Source: Albifimbria verrucaria (lineage: Eukaryota; Ascomycota; Sordariomycetes; Hypocreales; Stachybotryaceae). From it: a stretch of 64,000 nt of DNA. Below the pieces are notes generated by a model that ran no database searches, was not told where the DNA came from, and was given only the letters and a program-made list of their open reading frames with translations. The position numbers were made by a program, and so were the translations under genes. Positions 45,239 to 57,471 of this stretch are shown here, piece after piece; positions within the stretch are counted from its first letter, which is position 1, and every line of letters begins with the position of its first letter. The stretch spans positions 1,240,001 through 1,304,000 of the forward strand of contig JAHREC010000011.1 in assembly GCA_020081605.1 (NCBI GenBank), written 5' to 3'.

Positions 45239-45931
45239 GGTCTAGAAGAGGCTTTCAAGTGTAGGGACAGAAAGTTGTGCACGGAAGGAGTTGCTGCAAG
45301 TGTGGAATGCTGGTGTGGCAGGCAAGTGGTGTTAGGCAGCTCTCGCAGCCAAGGCGTGAGAATCTCTTCTTAGATGAGGGGCTTCAGATATAAATGATGA
45401 AAGTCTGTAGCATCCTGAAAGAGGTGGAGTGGTATTAAATCAGCACCTGGCAGCTGATGATGTGCGGTGATTGCTGGGCTAATTCTGGTGCAGCGCCTGG
45501 CTCGCCAGTATTAGAGTCGCCACCTGCACTACATGCAAGCACGGAAGTATAGTTATCCTTGGCCGTGTTGGAACTTGATAGCATTATTATTGTATTCCCA
45601 TAACACTCATTTTTTAAGGTCTCTATCCTAACCCAGCTAAACTGTTCCTCCGGAGACAGACAGATAATTGCTTGCTCTCTTCAACCTCTAAAACTCTGTA
45701 CTTCTCCAGGTTTCAGTCCTCCTTGAGAATAACGTAGTCCAAAGAGGTGCACCGTGTGAGAAAACATCCCCATAATGCACCAAATTCCGAGTCTGACCTG
45801 AATATGTGGTCGGAAAAATTGAGTTCTGTGTGGCTCTTAGGACTAGCCGAGCATTCGATTCTCATGACCATCCTCGCGGCCCACATATCTCGATAGCAAG
45901 TTATTAATTGGCATCGCTGTTCGAGTTCACT
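45239..45931. other. Intergenic
   Basis: About 690 bp. Promoter of the hypothetical gene on the left; nothing else supported. Confidence 0.4.
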
Positions 45932-46378
45932 CTAATAACAGCATGTCAGCGAAATATGCGCAACGTATTCCCAGGGATAATCATTCTGGAGGACATGCAT
46001 GTCGGCGAGGTTGTACACTGGGTGTAGGCTCCGATTGTGCACGTCAAGCAGCCGTCCCAGGGATCTGAATGTCTCCAAAGCGTTACATTCAAGCACCGGC
46101 AATGTGATGTTTTTGCTAGTACGAGGTATTTCAAGAAAGATCTGTGCATAACAATCCCATATGTTGTCAAATTTGCAGCTGAGCCTATCGATTGCGCGAC
46201 TTAGCTTTTGGTCTGGAGCCTGGATGGACATACACAGCAGTATGGAACATCGCGTCTCCTCAGCCAGTTCCATCAGAACTTCGGATTTGTGAAATAGTTC
46301 CGAGTAGTTCGCATCAGGGTCAGTGACAACAGGTATGTCGCGGAACATCTCGAGGGTGCCATAGCCCACGATTGACAT
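45932..46378 (-). CDS. Hypothetical protein or gene remnant
   Basis: An uninterrupted 148-codon frame from ATG 46378 (MSIVGYGTLEMFRDIPVV) to 45932. The composition is that of a folded, helical protein ('SEVLMELAEETRCSILLCMS', 'NALETFRSLGRLLDV') with no signal peptide. No family recognised. It may be a small gene or a fragment of a larger degraded one; a Cys-containing frame on the plus strand at 46417-46683 cannot be joined to it. Confidence 0.35.
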   Translation of the reverse strand: MSIVGYGTLEMFRDIPVVTDPDANYSELFHKSEVLMELAEETRCSILLCMSIQAPDQKLSRAIDRLSCKFDNIWDCYAQIFLEIPRTSKNITLPVLECNALETFRSLGRLLDVHNRSLHPVYNLADMHVLQNDYPWEYVAHISLTCCY

Positions 46379-47223
46379 GCACTCAGCTTTAGTTTGCCAT
46401 CTCTCAAATATGCCGGATGATATGGCATTGTGTGATCCATGGTTCTTTGGCTAGATATCTAAGGAATTTCGTTCAAAATAGTGGTTTGAACGTGGATGGT
46501 TTGCGAAACAACTGCGATAGTGAAATATATTGCCAAGGGAAGTCTTTCATGACACTCGAGCAAGCCAGACGTTCTGAGGTATACTCCAAGTGTTGTGGGA
46601 GAATAGAGGCCTGCGTTTGGAAAAGATTCATGGTTGAGCTACGGAGTGACAAGTCCGTAGCCGAGTGCCAGATGATTCCGTGACACAATTACTTGATCTA
46701 GTCTGCTACTGTGCTCAAGGCACCGTATGTTATATACGATGATAGGTCTTTTGCCTCTCCCCAAGAGAAGCCTTCGTAACGGGATTTTTATATCAATTCA
46801 TTAGAAATAATACCCAGGGTGAGGGCCTGCCGCAACTGCCCCTTCCAGCTGCTTGAAGCAAGATAGTCCCTATATTTAGAACTATCTCAACTTTCAAATA
46901 TATCCCCGTAAGTTACAACAGAAATCCGTGATTAGGTAGGTAGTTAACAGGAAATTAGCAAATAAAAGCCACCTCCTATTTGAGGGTTCTTACTAGATTT
47001 GGGCAGTACTGAAAGCCATGGATTTTAACATACATAGTACTTCTTTTGGAGGATCAATGAGCCCCTTTTCACTATGCCGAAACTCTCCCGCACGCACCTT
47101 ACCCAATTGGCACCTTTGGACAACCAACAGACTCGAAAGCTCTTTTGGACCAACGATTTGCTAACCCCTCATTATTGGTCCTTTGGATATTTTGCATGCT
47201 CATCACGTTCAAAAAGCGACGAG
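46379..47223. other. Intergenic / promoter of the HATPase-DUF3883 gene
   Basis: About 840 bp, AT-rich. No gene supported apart from an unconvincing frame at 46417-46683. Confidence 0.4.
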
Positions 47224-50200
47224 ATGAGTGAAACCTCAGGCCTTGTGACGACTATAGAGGATGCACGTGCAGTCATCGAGGAGATAGCGCGGCGCAAAGG
47301 GTCCTTCACAGATTCATTCAAACGAGAAGCAGAAGAGGAAGCAAAAAATGGCCGAAGGGGCATGCTGCAAGCGATCGAAGGCGGCGAGGAGATCCGAGAA
47401 GACTTGGTGAAGGCGCTAAAAATGTGAGTGTTCTGCCGTGATTCTCTGTGACGTGCAACAAATGACTATTCCGTAGCATATCAACCGACCTGTACACGAA
47501 CCGCGCGCGGTTCCTGATGGAAGTGATTCAGAATGCAGACGACAACAAATACACCGCGGGCGACATGCCAAGAGTGTCAATTGCCATCTTTCCCGATCAT
47601 GTGAAGGTTGAATGCAATGAAGAAGGCTTCTCTAAAGAGAATGTTCAGGCGTTGTGTCGAACAGGTCGTAGTTCCAAAACGCCCGGCCAAGGTTACATAG
47701 GTGAAAAGGGCATCGGCTTCAAATCAGTCTTCAAGCTCGCCAACCGGGCACACGTACGCTCCCATCCTTACTACTTTCAACTGGATCAGACCAGAGAGCT
47801 TGGCATGATTACGCCGCAGTGGGACAAAGACTTCTTTGACGATTACGAGGAAGATAGTCAGACGACCATTGTCTTGGATCATATTTGTGACAAGTCCACA
47901 AATTTTTCATCCACTCTCGAAACAGATATCAAGACAATCGACCCTGTCCTCATTCTCTTCTTGCGACGCATAGACCGACTCCATCTCACGCTATTCAATT
48001 CCTCCTCGGATAAGGAGCCGGCTGTTTCAAAACGCTTTCGGCGCATCGACTGGACGCCCGATTCAGGCATCGTGGCACTCGAAGACGAGGATTCTGGCAT
48101 CTCACACCACTTTTACAAGCACCGGTTTGCCATTACTTTTACCGGAACTGAAACCCGACGTCCAGGCATTACAAAAAGTGACATTGTGCTGGCCTTTCCT
48201 GTGCAGCAGGAATCGAGCAAGTATATGGCCTTGATATTGAAGCAGAACTTTGCCTTTGCATATTTGCCTCTGGGGACTTTGGGTTCAAGGTGCGTATCCT
48301 ATGAGGCTCAAATGCTGCTGCTAATGCCATGCACAGTTCATTATCCAGGCAGATTTCCTCACTACGTCAAATCGGCAATCGGTCGATGAAGACAACTCCT
48401 GGAACAAAAATATCGCTGATGCGATCCCTTACGTCTTTGAGGCAGCCATTCAAAGTTTCAATGCAAACGCGGGGAACGCAGACATCACCGAGCTAGCAAA
48501 AGCGTGGCCTCTCTACCTCAATAATAAGACTAGTGGTTTGAGCGCATACTGGCGCGGCATAATAACGAGCATAAATGAGCACCTCAGTGGAGTGTGTGTC
48601 ATCAAGGACCGAACTGGCAGATTCAGAAAACCAAGAAGTCTCATGTTCTTAGACTGGGCGCACGATCGCCATGGTAAGCCGATGTTTGGAAATATGTGCG
48701 ACTATGTCTCTCCTGAATATCCCGCCTCAGTCCGCGAGGCACTTTTATTGCTGAAAGTCACTGCCCCTAACTGGAAGTGGGTATGCGACAAACTGCTGGA
48801 GCTGCACGATGGAGGCCTACTTCATGTTAGGATGCAAAGCAAGGAGTGGTGCTCAGATCTCGCCAAGGTAATCATCGAACAACATGAACGCTGGGACAAC
48901 TGGAAGCATGCAAATGACCTAAAAGAATTCCTCTGATCCCACTGACCGATGGGTCTTGGCGATGTCCCCGTCTGAAGATGATCCAATTTATTTTCCAGCA
49001 AGCTCCGGGGCGACCATTCCGCCTGGGCTGCCACTATCGTTGGTTGACGAAGAAGCTTGCTCTTGCCCCAGGAGGAGAAAGCTCTTTCGACTCCTTGGAG
49101 TAAAGGATTGTAACATCCCTAACATTGTCGAGCAAATCCTTGACTACCACAGCAATTTAAGCACGGCAGTCCCTTTATATCTCGTTGCCCAAGTCAAGTA
49201 CCTCCACAAGATGCGAGGGCACCTTCGCGCCTGGGACATGAACAAGATATACTTTGCGTGTTGTGCTAGCGAGCACCTCCGAAAGGGCATCTCGACATAT
49301 GCCGATATTTCTGTTGATGGTGAGCTTGCTCAGCTTTTCGCCGGTCGTAGCAAGGCGCACTTTCTGGATAGTCATTACTTTGCAGGCCTCGATCCTAGTG
49401 AAAGTGACGAGTTCGCAAAATGGCTGAGTGAGACCGCCGGGGTTGCGCTAGCCCTCGCATCACAACTTCCCCTTTGAGCTGCACGGAGACTTCAAATGGT
49501 TATTGAATAATAAGAGAGATCAGGTCTTGGCTATATTGCATCGAAATTGGAATCTCTACAGTGAGAGCATGACGTTAGAACTCAGACGGATGCTAGCAGG
49601 CTATCGATTCGGGTGCCGCTCGGGTCGTCAAGCTGCCTTGCGGGATACCTACATCTCCTTGCCTATGCTTATGGAAAAAGCAAATGAACTTGGTAATGTC
49701 GACAACTGCGAGTTCTTGGTTTTGCCTACCGATAACCCGAAGGATTGGGAATTTTTGTCCTGCTTGGATGTCGGAGTGAAAGAGGGGCTCGACTTTTATT
49801 TGTGGGTACTCAACCAGGTCGGCTTCAAGGAGCATGGAGACATAGAGAAGTCAAAACAGCTTTACTTAGCAATTCAGTCACGAGCATTCTCGCCTACAGA
49901 GAAGCTAAAGGTAAAGTAAGTGTAAAGAACCACTTCAAACAACCTAGAGCTGACCGATGATGCTGACTGTTGTCAATAGGGCGGCGTTTGTTAATGCTCT
50001 TGTCAAACTTCCAAACCACAAATTTGCACTTCTGAAAGCTGTGTCTGGCATGGACCGAAAGGTTTCTCGTCCAAGCCTGCCTTGCTGCCAGTGTACGGTT
50101 ATGAACTGAATCACTTATTTCGAACAATCTTGGAAGTCCCAAACGCGACGGCCAAAGAAGCAGGAATCCATCTTCTACAGCTCAGGGAGAATAATTCGAC

Positions 50201-52957
50201 AACCATGGCAGATGTTGCTGAAGCTTATTTGTTTCTACAAGAACACCACCAAAGCAAGTGAGTAGAGCGCAGCATGCTGAGTGAAATGTTGCTGATCGGG
50301 AACAGGCTCCGCATCAATACCCAATCTCTCTGCATTGCCCTGCCGTCTTCATCGGGGTCCACCCTCGAATGGAAAACGCCAGCTCAATGCGTGTGGGGCG
50401 ACGACGAGTTCTCCCAGAATGGACTCGAGTTGGAGAGCAAGTCTGCCATTCGTCGAATTGTAGAGCAGCATGTGCCGAGAACAAAAGCTTTCTTCACTGA
50501 AGTTATTCAACTCCCAGATGCTGGCATAGACGAACTACTCGGCGACTTGGCGTTGATGCAGAAGAATAAGCGCGATGATTCGAAGCGAGTGTATCGGCTT
50601 TATGAAAGAATCGAGAGTTGCCGTCGTAGCTGGCCAGACAAGATAAAGTATGTGCTCACGTACGTAAGCTAACAACTGGCTGACCATTTCGATAGAAACG
50701 CTTTCATGAAGGATCCTCTTATCTTTATTAGAGACATCAACAGCCAACACGGCCAGTGGGTGTCCCTCAAAAATTGCATCTGGACTCGGTCGGTCCTGCG
50801 GCACAAGCATGCCCTCATGCCTTCGTTAAACCAATATCGCGGTCTATTCCGAGATATGCTACAAGTGCCGAATGCAACCATGGACATGTTAATCACTGAC
50901 TTGCTAGAATTATATGTGGGCGGCCCCATAGAAGACGACGATGAATACCAGTATGTAAAAGAACTTCTGCAAGAAATTGCCCGCCTGCGCCGGAACGACA
51001 AGGACTTACAGCGATTGGACGACAAGCCATGTTGGCCGTGCCGCACGCCAAAGGGCTCGCGTATGCTTTGTTCGATTGGAAATTTTACATTAATGACCGG
51101 CAGTATCTATTCGACATTTTCGTTAACACTCACAATTTTCTCGACTTCGATTTTGACACCTCTAGACAGGTTGCAGATTTGCTTCGCAATCGAGGTTGCG
51201 AGTCTTTTCTGTCCGAAGAAGTTCTTATAGAAACGGAAGCTTGCGAACCGCTTGAACACGAGCGTGCTCTTACCCAGGATTTTCGAGGTCGTGCAGATGC
51301 ACTTGTTAAGTACGCACTTTCATCCTCCGATTGGATACAGCGCTTTACTTACGCTCATATAGGTACTTTGAGCACGTCCAGTGTGAGTCACCTTACGAGG
51401 TTCGGCTGCTTCTTGAAAACGCCAAGGTTTGGGTGAGTGCAGACATTAAGACGCATTATACATTGGAACGCACTACTGTGACAAGGAGCGGTGGAGGTTC
51501 CAGTATACAGGTCGTCACTAGAGGAGATGAGACTCCCAAGCTGGAAATTTATGTTTCGGCCAACAGAAATGAGCGCGATTGTGCGCTCATAGACAGCTTT
51601 CCAGGGCAGCTTGCAGCAGCACTTGAGCTTGAACCAGCTGATCTCCCAGATCTGCCCCCTCCTGCAGGTGCCACTTGCATCGCTGAGTGGCTTGATAATC
51701 AGAAAAGGCATCACTGGCGGGGACACTGCACAAGATTGTGAAGATACCATGGGGATTGGTTTGGTCAGCGAAGCTCCGCATGGCCAAGGTGGAAATGACG
51801 ACAGTTCTGACACCGCATCAACGACGTCTTCGAGCAGTGTTCGCTCAGATTCCAGGGGTCGGCTGTTATAGACTCCACGCGTGCTTCCGCGAGGTCTAGA
51901 GCAGCAAACACGATTCTTCCAATATATGTAGAGCCTCAAACTTCAGCTAGACCAACGACGCCCAGGCCTCTGCTGCAGGATCATCAGAACGTACCATCCG
52001 ATGGAAGCCCCGGCGAGCGACAAGTTACGCCTCGTCCCGCACCCGCCGGCCTTTACAGCTCATACAATCGCAATAGAAACAGGGCGCGGCTTGAAGGCTT
52101 CGCTAGAAATGCAGACCTTGCACACAGCTTTCGGCCTATAAGGCCTGGTGGCCAAGATGGCGGCGGCGGGAGCGTTTTTGACATGGGCACATTGAGGAGA
52201 CACTTCAGCCTGCTCCCTGTCTACGCCTGTCCAGGTCAATCCTAGGCCACATCGACGAGCAGGACTGATTCCGAATCGTAACGAGGAGGAAATGGCTCGT
52301 GACTTTGAAGTTGGCTTTCTGGGAGAACAATTTGTTTGTCCACTAGACAGGCCTGTCTTGCCAAATCTCGATAGAACAGAAGCTGACTCTTATCCAGGTA
52401 TACGCCTTGCTACATGATACGTTGAATCTGGCAAACTTTACCGGTGAAGACAATTGGACTAGCTCGCTGCGCACTCGCGCTGGCTTTTCGAGCTTTGGCC
52501 GCGAAGTGTCGGATTTTACCTATAAGGACACAGAGGGTGCCCTCACCCGCTACTTTTGCAGATGCAGCACTCGTATGCGACGCCACCGTGGCTACACACG
52601 GCTTGTGACAATGGTAACATGCCTATTTACCGGCTAGAGGTTAAGAGCACAACGAGCCAAGATCCTACCACTACATTTTACATGAGTGGGGGTCAGTACA
52701 AGCTAGTCAGTACTGTCCCGTAACATAGGAAGTTGGGAGACCTTTGGACTAACAAGCATCAGGCAAAGAGGCTGCGCGTCACCTCGGCGACGCCGTCCGA
52801 GATCTACGTCGTTCTGCGCGTCTCGGGCTTGGATGCATTGGAAGAAGGAGCTAGGCACCAGCCGCAGTACAGAGTATATTTGGATCCATACACTCTTGGC
52901 GAAGAGGGTATACTGAGCTTCGTTGCGCCCACTTATGCCGTCACGGCTGTTGCATAG
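47224..52957 (+). CDS. Sacsin/NO VEIN-like protein: HSP90-type ATPase plus DUF3883
   Basis: Very large protein (about 1,700-1,800 aa). I choose ATG 47224 (MSETSGLVTTIEDARAVIEE) because family members start this way; an in-frame ATG at 47074 is possible. After intron 47424-47476 comes a GHKL/HSP90-like ATPase: 'EVIQNADDNKY' (N-box), 'EEGFSKENVQALCRTGRSSK' (lid with G1), 'GYIGEKGIGFKSVFKLA' (G2), and 'LPLGDFGFKFIIQADFLTT' across an intron near 48290-48341 once a GGGG break is allowed. The middle part is long and mostly helical. The end has a DUF3883-like restriction-endonuclease-fold element ('LEVKSTTSQDPTTTFYMSGG', then 'RVYLDPYTLGEEG'). Several single-base breaks (48280, 48935, 49470 and others). 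The molecular role in fungi is unknown; sacsin-type ATPases are chaperone-like, and HATPase-DUF3883 pairs also occur in prokaryotic defence contexts. Confidence 0.8.
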
Positions 52958-54499
52958 AAAGACTGATAGGCGATTTAACTTATTTTTAAGAATCTAAATA
53001 ATAGCTGGGTCTGAAACTCGCCCAACGAGCCCCATGATTAAGATGCGTGGCAGGAAATTTCGTTGAAAACTTATCTGCCTTGAGTGCTCAAGTACAATCC
53101 CCAAGCTTGTTAGAGGCCCAAAGATTGGTGAATGAATCGGAGCCGGTGGCTAGATTCAAATTGATGGCGATATCAATAAAAGCTGATTACATTTTATAAA
53201 TGTCTAACCCCGTTGTGTACTAACTCACTAGCCCGTTCCTCAAACTCCTTGATTCATGTCTGAGGTATAGTTAACGCATCTTCTCAGGATCTCTCCTTCG
53301 CTGAACGGCCCTCCCATTCGACCAGATACTCCACCTTTCCACGGCACCTTCGCTTATCCACCAAGTGTAGCCCCAAGTAATTCCTTTCAAAGGACTCTGC
53401 GAAGTTTTGGCCTAGTTCTGAGTTTATATCTTGGCGTTTTTTGACAGTCTCAGCAAAATGCTTCATTGTTTCCATGGTGCATAAGTCCGATCCAGGAAAC
53501 TTCCTGACGTAACTGGGGACTGGTCCGTCAAAGCTTGGGAGCAATAGCGACAATACATTTACGCATACCACACTCACAACATACTCTCATACTAGGGTTC
53601 TGTAAAGTCGGAAAGCTTTCTGTGCACAGGTTGATCATTGATGCCCAGCTTATCCTCAGAAAGGCCGTCTTCGATCTCAGCCTTTATTAAGTCATCTTCG
53701 GGTACAGCCTTTCGGCCAACCTTCTTGCACAGGTGACCCGGGGTATCGAAGCCTCCACTTGCCTTTTCAAATGCAGATCAATTTAAACCGCGGTGGATGA
53801 GCAAGTCAGGGGCAGGATGCCAAAGCACCGACCACAGGGCGTGTCTGATCCCAGTTCCGGGAACCTCGCTTTATGGAGGGTATGATGTTTGGGCATCGTC
53901 AAACTGCGCACATAGGTATGGGGCAGGGTGAACAGAAACTGAGGCTGGGGTGCAGAAGTGAGCCGAAACCTAGCCGACCCCGAGCACCTGAATTCACCCT
54001 GGATGAAAGCGGCGTTGGGTTAGATAAGTATAGGGTCTCCAGAATGTCAGTATCGAGGTGACATTACAACTTGGATTGAACTACTGATGAGTAATTTCGT
54101 GCTCATAATTCCTGCCTGATTAGGCGGTATACAGCGAAAATATATATTCACATGATCAGCTCTAGCACTCAAACCAAGCATGCGCTGCTCTGGCCAGAGC
54201 CGGGCTGAGCTACCTAAACAGACCCAAGTTTACCACAGAGGACCTCCTCTATTGAGCTAGAAAACCAAGCTTATATGAGAAAGACTGCATAATGTCCCAG
54301 CTTTTGTGTGGGATACATGTGTATTATGGAAAATAAATTCTAACAAGTCAGTCTGTGTTATTTTCCACTGAAGCTGCGATGGCAAACAAGTTACCAGGAT
54401 TAAAGGGTTCTAAACTTGAACAATCCGTAATCATTCAGAACTTGTAGTAAACGAAAGTTGCTATATACACATAGCTTTAAGATCCTTGGGGCACCTAAA
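52958..54499. other. Intergenic with a chromodomain-like fragment and degraded sequence
   Basis: About 1.5 kb. The minus strand at 53284-53577 contains a chromodomain-like piece (see separate entry). Near 53640-53810 the minus strand reads 'SGGFDTPGHLCKKVGRKAVP' and a preceding 'LLIHRGLN', reminiscent of ankyrin-repeat remnants, but with stops. Probably gene debris. Confidence 0.4.
53284..53577 (-). pseudogene. Chromodomain-like fragment
   Basis: The minus-strand frame ends in 'LVDKRRCRGKVEYLVEWEG', matching the first strands of a chromodomain (I.dkR..RGk.eYLVkWkG), and then stops without the C-terminal helix. Chromodomains of this kind occur in HP1-like proteins and at the end of Ty3/Gypsy integrases. 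No neighbouring retrotransposon motifs (reverse transcriptase, LTRs) were seen, so it is probably a broken fragment. Confidence 0.35.
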
Positions 54500-55194
54500 C
54501 TATTGACCTAGGGCAATAGGTCCATCCAGGCGATATTTTGCGATGATACTATAAAGTGGCTCATAGTGCTCCCCTGCCGTCACTTTACCCACGAATTGGA
54601 CGAGCGCATGCGTGACCAGAAGTTTGACGAACTGAGCCACCGGCATCTGGATCTTGAAATCCACGACTTTTGCGGCGGTAAGGTTGCAGAGCTCAATTTC
54701 GTCGCCAGTGGTCGTCGTCACCCAACTTGCTTGTCCGTGCGCCAGTGCATTTCGAAGCTTTGCGGCGAACCAAAAGGCTTCCAGCTTAGTGTTGCTCCAA
54801 GCTTTGATAGTGGTGCCAGGGTACTCGCCCTTCAATGCGTCGCCACCATTATCCGAGTAGCTGTCAAGGCCAAAGACAGTGCTTCCTCGATGTCGCCCAA
54901 TGTTGGGTCGACGAGCTTTTTGTAGCGCTCCCACGGTACCACAAAGGTCAGGTAACCCAGTTGGAGGATGATGGAGTGACGAATGTCAGCATCAAGCCGT
55001 TCTTGCTCTACATCTGTCAGGCCTACGCGGCCTTGTATTTTGAAGTCCACAAGTTGAAGATGCTTCTTGGCCGCGGATTGTGATTTGAACCATTCATAGT
55101 AGGTCACAGCACCAATGGCCTCACCAAAGACCTGGCCGGTCTCATCGTTGTCGAGAACGCGGACTTTGGGGATTACGGCGACTTTAGGAGGCAT
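54500..55194 (-). CDS. Unknown protein with a HEPN-type Rx4H motif
   Basis: ATG 55194 (MPPKVAVIPKVRVLDNDETG) to the stop at 54500, about 230 aa, with one single-base break near 54880 (GTCTTTGG). The N-terminal half is helical. The C-terminal half contains 'FWFAAKLRNALAHGQASWV' (54730-54775), in which R-NALA-H (54737-54754) matches the Rx4-6H active-site motif of HEPN ribonucleases in the usual helix context (KLRNxxAHG). Helical segments flank it ('VAQFVKLLVTHALVQFVGKV'). HEPN proteins include toxin and antiphage RNases and the RNase L/Ire1 KEN fold. The motif match is clear, but assignment of the whole fold is inference. No signal peptide. Confidence 0.6.
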
Positions 55195-57471
55195 GGTGAG
55201 CTGAATGTGTAGAATGTGTATTTAAAGTAGTAAAAAACAGTCTCCTAATTAACAATGAGGTGACCTATGCCTGGAAGATAGTCACAGGTTCACAAACTTG
55301 AGCAGTGATTTTCTGGGAAGCAATGATTTGTGAGGTGAGATTGCGAAAGAGACGAGATATTGCTAGTGAATTTATAATCTTGTGCCGAGGACGCTTACGC
55401 CATACATCAGCGTCTTAGAGCAGTAGGTATCATCTATGCACATATGTGAGAAACTTGGTGCTACACTACATGTATCTCTATCTCTATGTATGCAGCCGAC
55501 CTCGACCCAACTTGCAACCATGATGGAGACTATACCTGGAAACCAAAAATTCCAACCGCGACCACTGGGACGGCGGAAGTATAGCCTGATAGTCAAAACC
55601 CACATTCGCATGAACTGTATCTGCCACCTTATTTCGTAACCTGGGCCTGATTCGCCTCAACGAGCAGAAAATTGCCTTCAAGGCTGTTCAGCGATCCTTG
55701 AAGTGGCTCATCAGGTGGTCCATAAAATGTATAAGCTTTTGGTATTGTGGACTTTGATCAACTCTGTACCAAGCCCATGCCAGTCACTTACTTGGGTAAT
55801 GGCTGGCTAAAGATGAAGGGAAAATCATGTTTCCATTAGGCTTGGAATCTTGGGCATAATCTGGATTCCACACATGTCATGGCACCTCTAGGTTTGATGA
55901 TATTGCCCAGCCGGATGTTCCGGCTACAGATGCACTTCATGACCAGCCCAACAATTATCACTTGTGCTTCAGCCTCAACTTTGGAATGCTCATCATTCTA
56001 GAGCCCGTTCCCAGTCTTACGCAGCATGACGGTAGTAGAAATAGCCGTTGCCTTCGCGACAAGTAGCTTCCCGGCTGATTGCGCTTAGAAACTATCCAGC
56101 CGTGCTCTCTGAAAGCCATGTGACCACGCGCTGAACGCTGCATACACCATCGAGGAAACTACCTGGCATTCACTTGATTTTCATCAAAGCGGAGAGAGAG
56201 GTACGAGGTTCCTGCACACCAAGCTTGGGTGGTGGCGATACATAATAAATCATGATTGTTATTGTCTGTCGGTCTCAGCGAGCAATGGGGAGCCTAGCCA
56301 TACTCGAATGGACAGAGAACTAGAAATTCAAATCCATATCGAGCCTCATGTGGCCATAGGGATCACATTTGCATATGACGCAGGTACGTCTACAAGAGTC
56401 ATTATCTTTGCCAACCAATACTTTCAAAGCCTCATACGAACCTGCAACTCAAAAGTGAAGAATTGCAGTAGACTGTCGCGACCTGTCTCATCTTCAGGCC
56501 AACTAACAAAATGTACCATGAAGAATATCATCAATACTGGTGTAGCCACCAAACAATCATGGGCTGGAAATGTGAATACTTGCTTATAGTCGTTCAGTAA
56601 GCCTCAAGGTCTATTTCTATTGATTGAGAACCCAATAGTTCCTTGGCTTCCCGTAGACGGGCTCTTGGGAAGTGAAATCGGTGGATATCATCTACAGCCA
56701 AAGAGGTGGCTTAACTTACGACAGAAGCCGGAAAGCACGTGTGGTTATGTAGGACCGATTAGAGTATTTACGCTAAATAGCCCTCAGCTAAGGGCATTTC
56801 TCCGAGCCGGTGAAAACAGTGGTGGAAGCTCATGCCTCGCCCACAATAGTCTGATCTTAAAGGTTTCCCAGAGATGTATCAACAATGTTGAGAATGTGAA
56901 TTCTTACGCTGATTCTGGATCTTGAACTTTCTTTCTAAAAATAAATTAAATCAATGGCAGAAGCAACACTAGCCCCTGGCCGGCTTGGAATGTCAACGTT
57001 TGCTTTAGCGTAGTAGTTCCTGTATTTCGAGACAGCTCGACAGCGGAACCTACCTTAATGTACTGGACGTGGCTACGAGGCAGCTAAGGTTAAAACTGTA
57101 TTTAAGTTGATATTTCAACTATGAAATGGCGGCTAAGTTCCTCTGGAATGCCTTGTTCCACTTCCACTTCAGCCTCAGAAATATGAATCGAGATTCAATA
57201 CCTCAACGGCATCGACTGCCGATGATGAACTCAAACCGGAGATTTTTCCATATGCAGGGATATATGAAACCCGTTTGTACGGCATGAATTATGAAGAGTT
57301 CGCCTCAAGTCTAACTACAGCTTTGAACAAAGACACAAACTCAGGGATTCTTTTCTACTCCAATACTTGATCATTTTTTTTTCTTTTTCTTCCTATGACA
57401 TCCAAGCCTGGCCATTGAACTACTTGGCAAAAGATCCAACTACAAATTTGCCGACACAGCGCAAAATCATT
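55195..57471. other. Gene-poor region, 2.3 kb
   Basis: No well-supported gene. Plus-strand frames at 56308-56589 and 56620-56925 are separated by a stop and show no clear domain; they may be remnants. The last part is the promoter of the myristoylated-protein gene and ends in T-rich DNA (about 57370-57395). Confidence 0.4.

Noticed and set aside
46417..46683. 88-codon plus-strand frame with several cysteines
   Set aside because: No domain and no plausible splice partners; likely chance or debris.
56308..56925. Two plus-strand frames considered as an Hsp70-like remnant (HVAIGITFAYDAG)
   Set aside because: The Hsp70 phosphate-1 motif (DxGTT) is absent and the two frames cannot be joined by convincing splice sites.
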